The position numbers were made by a program, and so were the translations under genes. A stretch of DNA of 64,000 bases, taken from NCBI GenBank assembly GCA_027946365.1, contig JAPEUQ010000006.1, positions 1,674,001-1,738,000 on the forward strand, read 5' to 3'. Position 1 is the stretch's first letter; each line of letters opens with the position of its first letter. Positions 35,482 to 47,330 of the stretch are shown in pieces. A model generated the notes under the pieces. It ran no database searches and had not been told where the DNA came from. It was given only the letters and a program-made list of their open reading frames with translations. This stretch comes from Kalmusia sp. IMI 367209. Its lineage: Eukaryota; Ascomycota; Dothideomycetes; Pleosporales; Didymosphaeriaceae.

Positions 35482-38115
35482 GCTGTAAGCGTGATGGGGC
35501 TGATTTCTGGTCTACGGAGAGCAATTCAAAAATTTGAGGTAGCGATTGAGAAGCCCAGCCCACAGCGGTGGCGGTTTACACGTATTCTGAGCGAGCAAGA
35601 TGTGGGAGTAAACTTACTATCACAACGAGTCGTCCCTGCGACGTAGTAATGGATCAGCTGGACAACCTTGTTCCAGACTAAAGTGGACTAGCGCCATAAC
35701 ACCCAATAGGTATTGGAGTCGAGGATCGTCCTATTGCCCACGGGTCGACGCTTGCACGCAAGCTACTTCTACCTCGGTTTTTCTTACCTCGATGCCAATG
35801 GCGCACTGGTTTTACATAGGCAATGGACGCGGTCGGTTCCAAATGATATTCCTAGTAGCTGCAAGCTATGACAGAGATTAGGAGCGTATATATAATATGA
35901 ATGAATGGTGAGCGTTGCTGCTGCCAAATGTCTTCCACTCGCCCCTTCGTCATCGCTCTACTTGAAATTCAATCAGATCCGTATGAATCAAAGTAAAGAG
36001 AACCAAAGGGCTGCATTTTATATTCTATAATGGAAGGAACTGTGATACACACATATACTCAATGTACGTTGACTTTACATCTGCGCGAGCTCACCGAACA
36101 TACGTTGGACCGTGTCAAGGTGTAAGCTAAAGGATTCCTAAAGTCATCGTTTCTCGCAAAGTCTAATGAGGGTCATCAGCAGACCACTCTACAGCTTATT
36201 TTAATCAGTCACTGTGACATGTTATACATCGTAAGATCAACCACACCACCTTTGATCGCAGACAATCGTCAAAGGTGGTGTGGTTGATCTTACGATGGAC
36301 GTGAATTGCTTAATAATGCCAGCCGCAATCACAGTAAGAATAGCCATCGCATTCTTGGGTAACGAGCTGACGATAGACTTGAAGAAGTTGTGTCTGAGTT
36401 CGGGGCGAAGCTGGCAAATATTTGCATCTTACGGGCCAGAAAAAGTGGTTATTAAGATCCATTAAAGACCCTGCATGTGTGGCCTTTTTATAAGAAGTTA
36501 CACAATGCTAATAGTAGGAAAAGATATGGTACGATCTAATGTAGACCATATAAGCATTGGAAAGACACTATGCAGCCCCCCGGAATTTTCTAGGAAGTTA
36601 TACGTCTCTGTCCTCCTAGCGCAAAGACACACAAGCCTTTAAACATAGCCGTCTTCTGACCAATTATTGCTCGTGAGGAGACCGTCGCACATACTGATAA
36701 TCCCCAGACCCACATGATGCGCTTGTCAAAGCCCAATAGCCTGGTAGTCCTTCCCAAAGCCTCACACCAGGGACTCTCTCCATGCCATTCCTGACTAGAC
36801 GACATGCGAACCCGAAGTCACGCTACTGTGTGCACCATCCACAGGTCTTGCAAAGATCACAGCCCGAGTATCAAGCCACGGTGCCATCCCAAGGCACCGG
36901 GATAGATCGAATCCCACCCATCGCGACTATGTGCTATCTAACTCTAGCGTGCCGTACCGAGATGACCTCGACGCCTCGGCGACGTGGAGATAGTAATCGA
37001 ATACGATTCTATCGAATACACTAATCCCACTTCCCCAATGCTACGCCCCGTGGATCAACCGGAATCGGCGGTCTAAACCAAACAGGTCTTCCTGGAAATT
37101 TTGAAATGGAGCGGGCCTTCCACCTGACTCAGAAACACGCCTGAAAAGATACTAGTTTGTTCAAGCTACATCGCAATCACACAGTATATGACGCTGGTCA
37201 TATCGAAAACCTTGATCTAATTAACCGCCCTACGCCAAAAAGACAGATCATCTGTCTGGCCATCAAGATTCTCGCCCGGACGTATCCTCCCTTATGGACC
37301 ATCTAAGGTGGACTAGGGAATCATCGCCGGCGCGAGGCGAAGCTACTTGCGTCCATGCAAAGCGTGTTTCTAACCAAGCTGAAAACATGAGATGCGCTAA
37401 TGCCAAATCTCTCTTCCCCTCAGGTGAACCTACAGTGCTGTGCTATCGGCCCTATTTGGCCGCCCTCTTACACATGCACCGCGCCCAAGCAAAGCTTGAG
37501 GGAGCGTGAACCCAAAGGGAAACGAAGCTTGCGCATGCAGCGCGGCTACGATCGCACGACGCTCTGACCACGAAGGCGCTCGCGTATCTGGCGGCGGAAG
37601 AGGCCCCGACACGGCGTGTTAGGCGTGACATGCATCCTGGTTCCTTGTACACGTCACATCCAATTTTGACGATCTGCGTGTCTGCCAACGACTGTGCCAC
37701 CGAACTGGGGCCAGGGTGGGAGTTGGTCTTGGGGTGCGCGTGAGATTACACGATGGGAATGGGAAGCGAGGCGACAAGAGGCGAGCCAGCGCATCATGCT
37801 GCGAACTGCATCCGAACTGCCAGGCGAGGCTCCATTTGGTATGTGACGTGCAGTCACGATATAATTTTGGCCCCCAAATCAATAACGCATCGTATAAGGC
37901 ACTGTACCTGCAGGGAGAAACAATAGTATTAATATTAAAGGGGGATGGTTAAAGAAACCCTCGAGTCATGCATGCCTTGCATGCATAGCTGTCCCACCGT
38001 CCCGGCATATCCAATCCAAAACCCACGGTCGCGCCCAGCCTAAGTGTACACCAGGCGGCCAGATACTCAATATGCAAGTTGATGACGTTCAAACTCCAAT
38101 AAAAATGTAGTATGG
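35482..38115. other. Gene-poor region, 2.6 kb
   Basis: No supported gene. It contains the perfect inverted repeat at 36227-36297. Stretches near 35880-36100 and 36470-36600 are AT-rich. No transposase or terminal repeats seen. Confidence 0.4.
36227..36297. repeat. Perfect 29-bp inverted repeat with 13-nt loop
   Basis: Left arm 36227-36255 (CATCGTAAGATCAACC...) is exactly complementary to right arm 36269-36297 (...GGTTGATCTTACGATG), with loop 36256-36268. All 29 positions pair, and pairing stops at both arm ends. Transcribed from either strand it would form a long unbroken hairpin. Confidence 0.95.
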
Positions 38116-38830
38116 TCAGAAATGAGCATAGGGGGAATCAGGTGCTGCAACGACGCTACAACCGTACCACCAGTGCAAGGGTGATAATGCCGAAACAGAA
38201 GCAAAGTGCAGTCTGGTAAAGAATAAGTGACCACGCAACTCGACGATGCAGAACCAAAAGCACCAAACAGATAACGTTGTATCTTGCAATGCAGAACTCC
38301 TATTCCAATCCAACTGCATAATGTGAATGAAAAGTGCAAACGAAAGACCCGAGATCGCAGATGCAATATGTGCGTAGCGAACGTGGGAAAAACACGCCAG
38401 TAGAAACTTTACAAAGAAGAAAACTATAACCCCGTGAATGCTTCGAATCAATGTGTGCTGGAGACTTGCGAATCCGTGTATTCGTTTGACGTGATTGGCA
38501 TTGTGATCGTGAACGTGTCGTAGTATATGCCCTAGCCGTGTTCCATGTCTGGCACGAGAGTAGGAGTGTATGGGACACCATCGAAAGCAAGCCGTCCAAG
38601 AAGCAAAGTTGCAGTTCAAGGTAATCTCCCGAAGGACGACGTAGGTAGGTGTGAACGGGTAGTGTACAAGAAGTGCACTCAGATTTAGGAGGGTATGAAT
38701 CGGAGACGCTGCATTCTTGTGAAGAAGTTCTAGTAGAGTTACTCTCTTGTGCTGGCAAGCTTCTTCGTGATCCGGCTCCCGAAGACGTTGTTATTGCCAG
38801 AGTGGCTTCAACATTGTTTTCTGTCGACAT
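38116..38830 (-). CDS. Possible small membrane protein gene, unrecognised
   Basis: Doubtful. One minus-strand frame starts at ATG 38830 (MSTENNVEATLAITTSSG) and is Ser/Thr-rich; a second frame to a stop at 38116 contains hydrophobic stretches such as GVIVFFFVKFLLACF and IASAISGLSFALFIHIMQL, suggestive of membrane helices. A 47-nt candidate intron near 38536-38582 links the regions but not in the required phase. It could be a degenerate gene or chance. Confidence 0.27.
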
Positions 38831-38965
38831 GTTACTGAGGATGCGACGCGTTTGATGTTTTCTTCGATCTAGACAGCTCAGACTCGAGCGGAGCTACAGG
38901 TCTAGGTCGAAGGGTTGGTGGTGGCGCAATTCATACAATGTTCCTGCAGTGTTCGGGGCCATCTC

Positions 38966-41278
38966 CTAGTAGGATTGCCAGCCTTGCTGAGGTGTCTGAT
39001 TCGGCGCCCAGCCTGGCATACCCGGCTGCTGAGCGGCGGTACTCTGATGTTGCATGAATTGATGGGGACTTGGGCTGGGTTGGTATGGATTCTGTCCCAT
39101 AGCCGAAAACCCAGGATCTCCCATGGCGTTCATGGTCTGATACTGCTGCACAGGCGTTCCGTGCATTGAAACGCTACTTTGAGCGTGATGGAGCTGCGGC
39201 GACGCATGCATAGGCGATTGCTGGGGATGAGGGCTTTGCTGCGGTGGCCGAGCGTATGCCTGCATGTTGTGTTGTTGCGAGAGCGGCGAAGGCTGCGGTG
39301 GGGCTTGTTGCCACATGTGCTGTGTTGGATAGCCGTGGCTTGGGGTTTGCCCAACCGTAGGGAGCATCCCTGCTTGGGCCATGCTTGCTGGGTTGATTCC
39401 CTGGGGCAAATTCATGCTTGGGGGACGACGATGCATCTGGTCAGGTCTCATGGGCGTGTGCTGTTGGGCCATAGGCGAAGGTACCATAGCCTGAGCATGC
39501 GGCGATGGTCGGTATCCCTGAGCACCAACAGCTTGACCAGGTCTCTGTGGAGTTTGAGCAGCAAGGCCGTATTGACCAGGTCCGACGGCAGTGTTTGCTG
39601 AAGGAATATGCGGTGACTGTACTGCCTGCGACACTTGAGGTACGTTGTTGGTATCTGCGGTGGCTGGACGTTCAGTGGGCGGCGGCGGTTCGTGAGGCCG
39701 CGCCCAGATGTCATCGAGGTAATGCTTCCGGTTCTTCCTTTGCTGCTCAAGCTGTTTGTTGTACTCTGCAGTCTGGCCGGCTTGGTTCAGTATTTCCCCA
39801 GAGGCTGTTGGCCGTGTCACGTCCTGGTATGGTACTCCAGATAATTCATGTCGCGGGCGCTGAACACCGGAATAGTCTCGCGGTTGTAGGTCTGCTGTTG
39901 TCCGCTGATCAAAAGGCTCCGGGTTTGCTGTCGGTATCGTTCCTGGTGCAGGTGTCAAGCCCCCGAATGGATGCAAAGGGTTCACGGCTGACCCTAGGTA
40001 ATCCTGGTCCAGTTTCCCTGTGTAGGCCCCAGTGTGGGCGAAAGCCAAGTGTCCGCCGGCGTGACTTGCTTCCGCTGCAGCTGCTTCACGAGCTCTCGCC
40101 GCACCCGGTCTCTTCTCTCCTGCTGCGTCTTCTTCGGTAAAGCCCTGCTTTCTGGCTTTGCTCTCCCAATAATCGTCGCGCACTCGTCGTCCGTTGACAA
40201 TCAGCCTACTGCCAAACTGCCGGAACATGGAACGTGCCGTTACGATGGCGATTTGGCGCGATCGGTACGAGTACGGAAGTATCTCCTGATGGATCAAGTC
40301 GTCCTTCTCTGCTTGAGTAGCAATGATCTTGTACAGCGACCTGTTCTTGTTGAAAAGGAGATAAGAGTCACGATAGCCTAGAACACGGGCGCACTCGGTT
40401 GCGAGCATGAACAACTTGTTCCCTCTGTTGGGGACGAAGAAGGTGCGGCACCGATATTCCCTTCCGTCGAGCGGGTGCCCTGTCGGCGTCACCTTGTTCT
40501 CGCCAGCTTCGTCTTTTTCGCGAGGAAGGTATTCGTCACCTTCCAGATTCAACTGGTCGGTCGTGTGATCCCGAACTGTGGGGAGTGCCTTGATCACGGC
40601 GGCCTTTGTGGGAGTCGACTTGGCCGGTGGGGACGCCTGTGGCGGAGATGCTTGTGGGAGCGTTGTGGTTTGTAGCTGTGGTGTTTGCACTGGTGGGGCG
40701 GGCGCATTATACGAGGGCGTCGGTGGAGGTTGTGACCCACGATTGTCGTTCTCAGCAAACGAGACTTTCGGCGCCTTGGGCGGTCGACCGCGCTTTCTGG
40801 GTTTGCCGTCATCTGCACCTTCCTCATTAGTAACATGGGTGCAAAGGCGGGCGCAGGCTCTGCACAACGCCGCTGCTTGGATGGGCATCAACGTACCGTC
40901 TCCATTCTCGCCCGTCTGCAAGTCGCCGTAGCTATTTTCCGGTGAGCGGCTACGTTTGATGCCTCGAGTAGATTGTTGTTGTGAGACGGCCTGCTGGGGT
41001 CCTCCAAGGACATCTGGTGGAATTCTGGTTAGCAAGCTAGACACCAAGGGATGCAGCAGCGGATGTAACGGGTGCGCGCAGTCGCTGTACTGGCTCGCGC
41101 GGCTGTTGATGGGGTGGTGCAACAACCGCGAAGCTTTGCGCGCGCGCGTGTCTACGAAAGCTCATCTCGTACCTGCAGGATTCAGCGTGGCTGGATTGAT
41201 GGTGCCCGAGGGATCCATGATGATGCCGTTCCCAATGGCACCGTTGGACACGGTCTGGACGGAGTGCACAGAATACAT
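38966..41278 (-). CDS. NPL6: Chromatin remodelling complex subunit Rsc7/Swp82 type
   Basis: Two exons: 41278-41173 and 41013-38966, intron of 159 nt, 717 residues. A later in-frame ATG at 41218 (MDPSGTINPATLNPA) may be the real start, giving 697. The central region (about residues 240-370) is the CRC-subunit domain of Rsc7 and Swp82: RTFFVPNRGNKLFMLATECA, LGYRDSYLLFNKNRSLYKI, and FRQFGSRLIVNGRRVRDDYW. An AT-hook-like RKRGRPPK lies in the N-terminal third. The long C-terminal half is Gln/Pro/His-rich and disordered. The protein belongs to RSC or SWI/SNF remodellers in the nucleus; which one is not decidable from this sequence alone. Confidence 0.9.
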
Positions 41279-41744
41279 TCCAGCCGTTCGCAAGGAGCGA
41301 GCGGCCGAGCTCGCGGGTAGCTACTCGTCGTCGCGTGCGGTTCACGACCAAGCCAATCGTGGGCGGGGTGCGTTGCTTGCGAGTGCGCAAGGCTGTGGCG
41401 GTCCGATTCGCGAGGCGCAGCGCGACGGGCAGGGCATGCGGTTGTGGTTGATGTGAGGTGAGGTTCGCGGTGCGGGTCACGGACGCGAAGCAAAGGCGAG
41501 CTGCAGTGGTTACCGAAGACGACCCGGCGGCGCTGGCAGATCCGAGCGCAAAGTCTTGCTCGGCGAGGGGCGACGGCGGCGGCGTCCAGTAGAGCGCCGC
41601 GACTCAGGAGCGATGGATGATGCAAGGTCGGCTGCCTGGTGTTGCACAGGCTGTTAGCGGGCGCTGTGCAGCGGACGACGGGTCAGGCTGAGGGCCTGCG
41701 CAAGGCTCTCGAAAACGAACGGCTGGCCAAACAGCGTCAGCAAA

Positions 41745-41775
41745 GCTCAGCGGGCTCAGCGGGCTCAGCGGGCTC
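41745..41775. repeat. Tandem repeat, GCTCAGCGG unit, 3.4 copies
   Basis: Three exact copies of a 9-base unit followed by GCTC. Confidence 0.9.
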
Positions 41776-42456
41776 GATGTGGAGCAGCCCTTGATAATAG
41801 CAGACGGGAGGTAAGGCTGCCACGTGAGGGCGGCGGGCGATAAGAGGGTGACAGGGTGACAGGAGGGATGGTACCAGCGGAGGGAGCGGGCACGATGATG
41901 CACCGCCCAGACAGCTGCTGGTAGCCGCTGTAGGGTCTGTTTAGCAATATGGAGCGCCTGGAGCCTGACTTGCAGAGTGCGGGACTGGCCCAATGCGTGC
42001 TGCGAGATTCCCGGGCCGCGGGCAGAACGCGTGGAGAGCACCGGCAAGGCTTCAAGTGGCTACGGCAGCGAGCCAGCGTGAATATGTAGGGCGAATGGCG
42101 GCGGGCGCCCGCACAAGGTTTCTGCTGGGCTTCGACGGGATGGCTGGAGCAGTGGCCAGCCGTGCGCGGAGAGCAACCACCAGCTCGGCCCGCAATGGAG
42201 ATGCACAGCTAACGTCGCCTTTAGCGAGCGTCTGGGGGCACGCCTGCAGCGTGACGGGCACGTTTATGAGCAATCAGAGCGCGAGCAACGTCGCAGGCGT
42301 ACCGGCATGGGTACAGGCTTGGGAGGCCCGCCTGTGGCTGTACAGCAAAAGCGTCCTTCTGCTGAGAGCGGGCCATATTCATTACGTGCATGCGAGGGCT
42401 CTAGCTCCGGATCTTGATACTTGTTCTCCACCGCGGCACGCATAGACAGAGAGCAC

Positions 42457-42498
42457 TGCTTGCTTGCTTGCTTGCTTGCTTGCTGCTTGCTGCTTGCT
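42457..42498. repeat. TGCT microsatellite
   Basis: Seven exact TGCT units (42457-42484), continuing as two GCTTGCT units. Confidence 0.92.
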
Positions 42499-44159
42499 AC
42501 GCGCGGGGAAAACGGACCCTTTGGGAGCAATGGCACTGGTCTCTGCGTATACTTGGGCGTGTTGCCCCGGAAAGACACACGATACCAGCGGGCGCTCATC
42601 CGAAATGCCTGGGCCTGCAGAGGTGTCCGATTGATTCCTTCGCGTACTAGGGGAACGAGAACGCGACGCCTGTTCTCCATGACGCCTGGTCGCCGGCTAG
42701 GCTCATATCGGCCGACCCTGCACTGAATGGGATGGAGCTCCTCGCAACAGCTGCCCACTCATACTCGCAGCTGGTGCTGATTGAGCAAGGCGGAGGGTCA
42801 CGCCGAATCACTGTCGACGCCTGCAGCAGCCTAGTCGTGCATGCATAAGCGGCCGTGGTCATGCATTCACGGCCCTCTATCAAACCAGCCATATCGTCTG
42901 ACTCCCAGAGCGCATGGCACCGAGAGCTCTGCTGCCGCCCACGCCTTTGCCGCAGCAGCCGGATTGAGAAGGTTGACTTTATTAGTTCTGGAAAGCGATG
43001 GGGCCCCCCCTTGTCCATGTCCACGGTTGCCTGTTTGTACATCCCGCCAGCCGCAGCACCATCGATGTCCAGCGGCTGCGACGATCCCCGCCTTTGCCGG
43101 CCAGTCTGGGGCCCACTCGAGGCGCAATCCATTCTGCTTTGCTCGGCATGCCACTACTAGGCATGGGCCTTTGGTCGATGCCACTGGTCGCCGCCTTATG
43201 GTGAATGACCGCAGCTGGCTGGACGGCAGTCATAACTTTCCGCCGTTCCGGGCCCCAATTCCTACTCTTTGGGTAGGCCGCCCGTGAGTCAATAGTATTC
43301 TGCATCTCTCTGATCCGTATGGACACGAGACGCGAGCCTGAAGCTCGATCCGTCCCACGATTCGTCCCGCCCGCGACAGGGAGTCATCGAGGCCTTCCCT
43401 GTGTCTGTGCTCGATCTCCGCCGTCGTACCATGCTTGTATCTCGCATCGCTTCCGCACCAGGCGCCGCATCCTAGCGGGTCCAAAACGCCATGTCCGCAT
43501 CCTACGCAAATCTGCCCCCATGATGACCAGGCCTCAAAACCAGGAAGATAGTCCGTATAGACATTCAGAAAGGACAGATACGACGCGCATACTAGTAACC
43601 TGTTGCATTGCGAGCCACTTTCTAGTCCTCACCAAAGCGCTGCTCACTCAGCTAGCTTACACTCGTCTGCAGCAGGCGCGGCTTTGACGCGTCCTCGGAA
43701 GCTATGTGCGACCGTGGTTCATGTCTCAGTTGCAACTTTGTCATCTGAGCTCGTCTGCAGGGTCCCGCAACCAGTCAAACCCAATTTGGCTGCTTGTACT
43801 CTGTGGATCCCATGCACATCCCAGGACCGATTGTGTATCGATTCAGCCTTGCAACGGCGACCTCAGAGCGGAAATCAGCTTCTGATATCCTCTTCATACG
43901 ATGCATGGTAGTTCATGCCGAATCGACTAAGCGTTCGCCGTCTTACTTGTTCTCGGCCTATCGTTGCCGGGCGTGCAGATGATCTGACTTGAGCGTGACG
44001 GACCGATTCAATGGTATATACGCCTCGTGATGAACCAAGACAGGGGGCAATGTCTCCGTGGAGAACCGACTAGGATAGCTACAGTGGCTTCCGGAGATCC
44101 TTGTAGGCTCTCAAAGACGAGCATCGGCCATTGTCTTCTTTGTCACTACCATTGTATCA

Positions 44160-45869
44160 TCATGCTTTACTGGGGTCGTCATGGATAGGTGGGGTATCCA
44201 AGACAGCGAAGAGCAAACCGGCGTAAGAGATTGATGGCTGGTGTCCGGTACGTACTACCTCAGGAGCGGCGTTCAAATGAAGTAGAGCATGCAAACTGTG
44301 TGCGGCTGCTGTAGTCAGGAGTGGCGTTTGGATCGCCTCTGCGGTCCATTTGTCATGTCTCTCGTTTGTTCCCGTGTTAGCAAGGGTTTCGTTTGACAGG
44401 CGGTTGAAACGGTCAACTACGAGTCTACGGCGACTAGTATTTGCCACTTGGTGCAGTCCCTTGACGGACGCTCCACCATGGAACTCGTTGGTCATCTGAT
44501 AATGCTACTGACGCCAATGATAATCGAGCTGAGCCACTTTCCTGGGGTGCCCCCTCGGAAGTTTGAGACAATGTATGCTGTTAGTAGATTGTCGGAAGTA
44601 CCAGGATGCTGCTTAAGAAAGAAATGCGGTTTAGGTGGATGAGTCCAACCCAGTTCCTGGCAGTGGCTTCCAAGAATTGTTTCATGATACTAGCGTAGTA
44701 GAGGGAGATAGTTGACATGCTGGCCAGACCTTGGGGAATCGGCAAGCTAGTGAACTGTAGCACGACACTTGTCCTTATGGCTCGAGCCGGCGTGGGCAGC
44801 TTTCGGCAGCTTGACGTTGTACAGTTCTGGCGGTGAGGTTTCCCGGTCCTTTCCGACGATAGAAGTCTAGTAAGTGTAGACGCCGGTAACCTTACCGGTC
44901 AATTTCACAGGTGTAGGATCTTGCGGTGGGGAAGTCTAGAAAGACAAAAGTGCATGTGATCTGTGGGCCACAAACGAATGCATCCAATGTTATCGTGGTT
45001 GTCGGGCCTCCCTTTGGTGGTCTCGACGGAGCAGAAGGTACACGACTGGTGATCGGAAGGTGCGATCCTGGGCAGTGTTACTTCCATTGCTTGCTGAATG
45101 CAACCACGGCCCTTCATGTTCGACGGAATATCCATTGACTCGAGAGAAATAGCAGCCTGGACTTTCGGGGTAAGTTTCACATCTGCACGGGTGAACGTAC
45201 AAGATCCAGATATCTGGACATAAGAAATTACCCGAAGGTGGGAAGGTGGGTGGGATCCACATGTGTAGGAAAACCTGGCGGGGTATGGGCAGCGCGTCGT
45301 CAAGTGGTTGAGTCCAGCGCAGCGAATGGCATTCGAGAAGCGCGTTTCGCCATCCCAGTCGTCGGTCATCGGTCATGTGCACGAAAACTGTTGATAGAGG
45401 TAAGGTAGCGTTGCAAGGTTGCGCCAGGGTTCATTGTTCGTGCCTTCCAGACTGGTCATATGATTGCATGCTGCTTGAGCTTCGTTGATTGGGCCTGCTA
45501 GCGCTTCTGTATCAATACCACGATTAGTTCGCGCAAATGCGACATCATGGAACTGGACCGAAGGTTACGCCCAACTCTGTAAAACCTCCAGGGTATGAGA
45601 CTAAAGGGAGCTATTCATATGAGCTGATGGAAAGCACGCTGCATGGGCAAAAGATATGTGACACTAGACCGAGTAAGTCTTTTCCATTCATAACTGCTTC
45701 GGGTCAAATTACCGATGAATAGAGAGCTTCGCGCATGCATCACTTGTCGTTCATCGCCAGCTACCGCCGGCGCACCAATAGAGATGAACCGTTTCTTCGC
45801 AATCTCACTTTGGGGAGACCACGTTTCGTCATCTAGAACGCATTCTCTTGGGACATGAATGAGGCACAA
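44160..45869 (-). CDS. Possible unrecognised multi-exon gene
   Basis: Several minus-strand frames here look somewhat coding: 45869-45615 (ETWSPQSEIAKKRFISIGAP), 45382-45220 (LGWRNALLECHSLRW), 44495-44160 ending with a stop (RLVVDRFNRLSNETL, AAAHSLHALLHLNAAPE). I could not build a consistent chain of introns and recognise no family. The pieces may be chance frames; treat as a place to check with transcripts. Confidence 0.2.
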
Positions 45870-46221
45870 TTAATTAGGACCCAGAAGTCACAATTGAATT
45901 CACCTATACAACCATCGAAACCAAATCTTCTCCGTCATCGACTGATCTTCCGTCAACTAGAGTCATACATTATGTGAGGCGCTACCTACAGTTGAGAAAA
46001 ACCTCGAGCATGCCCAAACTCAAGGCCTCGAAGCAGGGTCCGGAATTTCCCGGACCTTGATCTTCGATATAGATATTCCGACCGCGCAAGGCTAGGTCAA
46101 AATCTCGATGTTCACCGGGCCGCCCATCCTGTACCTACCGTTGTCTAGTCGATTAATTTTGCGAGTGCACTAGGCCTCTTATGCTAGTTCTCGAATACAC
46201 ACAGCCCAAACTGATCTCTCC

Positions 46222-46978
46222 TCATTTGCGTCCGGGAGCAAGACCGGGCACAGCGCTAAAGCGCTCATCGCGTTCTGTCTTGAAGAGAAGCTGACACCAG
46301 AACTCTTTGTTATCCTCGTCGAACCACGTCCAGAACTTGCCCTCTCTGCGATCGACTTCCCGAGCCTGCAGCTTAACCGCCACTGTCTCATAGGGCTCAC
46401 CGGCAACGATGAAATACTGGTAATTAGGATCCGGCTCCTCAATTTTCTGCTCGTATGCGCTCATGAAGCGTACACGGGGGATTGTACCGGGGGAGATGTC
46501 TGGAAATTGAAACTGGAAGAGAAGCCCGTTCTGGCGCGTAACTGAATCGCGGACCTTTGTGATTCGATATCCCGGCCGGCCGATCTTGATGACATTTTTC
46601 TTCACTTGGACGCCAGCGAGCAGTCCTTGTTGAGAGGCATCGTCCTTCTTGCCCTCCCTCTGTTCCTTAGCAGCACGGCGCGCTAGATTCGTTTGATGTT
46701 TCCTGCCTTGTGTATGAGCCAAGTATGAGCCGTCGTTCTGGTGCACCGTCAGGCAGAGGCGGCATTCGAAGCTTCCGACGTGGTTCTTGAAGAAGTATGG
46801 GTCCTTGTCGAGATCGATCGTCTCAAGCGCAAGCTTGCGAAGGCGCTCGCGACGGTCGGCGTTGGTAGCAGATGTCGAAGCGACACCTCCGCCGCCAAAT
46901 TTGGAGCCTGCACGATTCTGCACCCGTTAGCAGTCTAATCGGATATGAAGTCATTGGAATGCTTACTTGATAATCCAT
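46222..46978 (-). CDS. PRP11: Splicing factor 3A subunit 2
   Basis: Two exons: a 12-nt first exon (46978-46967, encoding MDYQ) and 46917-46222, 49-nt intron, 235 residues. SF3A2 (yeast Prp11) is part of the U2 snRNP. The near-invariant N-terminus NRAGSKFGGGGVAS is followed by a matrin-type C2H2 zinc finger (CRLCLTVHQNDGSYLAHTQG, ending GRKHQTNL) and the C-terminal block with GRPGYRITKVRD and KFWTWFDEDNKEFWCQLLFK. The start codon is clear only when the tiny first exon is included. Divergent from the TBCE gene. Confidence 0.96.
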
Positions 46979-47330
46979 GCCTGCTAGTCAATAGAACTCT
47001 GTTAATAAAGCAAGACCAAAGCTGTTGCGTGCACACCAAGATTATGTATCCTGGGGTAATAGATCGTACGTTGTGGTTGAGGTGAGTGGACGGATGGTCG
47101 AAGATAGAGATTCGACGCGCATTGTAGCCACTCGCGAACATTTGAAGCTTGTCGCGCTAAGCCTAATCACGTGCGCCGTCAGGCAGCGCTCCCAAAATCC
47201 TAGAATATGGAAGCTACACCCCCAAACAATTCAAAAGGTGTCTTGAATCTGGATAAGTACTCCAGTAATCACTATCTTTCATGGTGAAGGTCGACAAAAA
47301 GCCCTCTATAACCTCCGAGAACCTACCGTA
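46979..47330. promoter_or_regulatory. Shared divergent promoter of SF3A2 and TBCE genes
   Basis: 352 bases between opposed start codons. Contains a palindromic CACGTG (47168-47173), the core for bHLH and Cbf1-like factors. Confidence 0.5.

Larger units (their letters stand above)
41279..44159. other. Gene-poor GC-rich region upstream of NPL6
   Basis: No supported gene. Its many medium ORFs on both strands overlap each other and lack motifs, as expected in GC-rich noncoding DNA. It holds a 9-bp tandem repeat (41745-41775) and a TGCT microsatellite (42457-42498). Confidence 0.4.

Noticed and set aside
41182..43484. Many ORFs of 100-165 residues
   Set aside because: They overlap on both strands in GC-rich DNA, as expected by chance; one is simply another frame of NPL6 exon 1.
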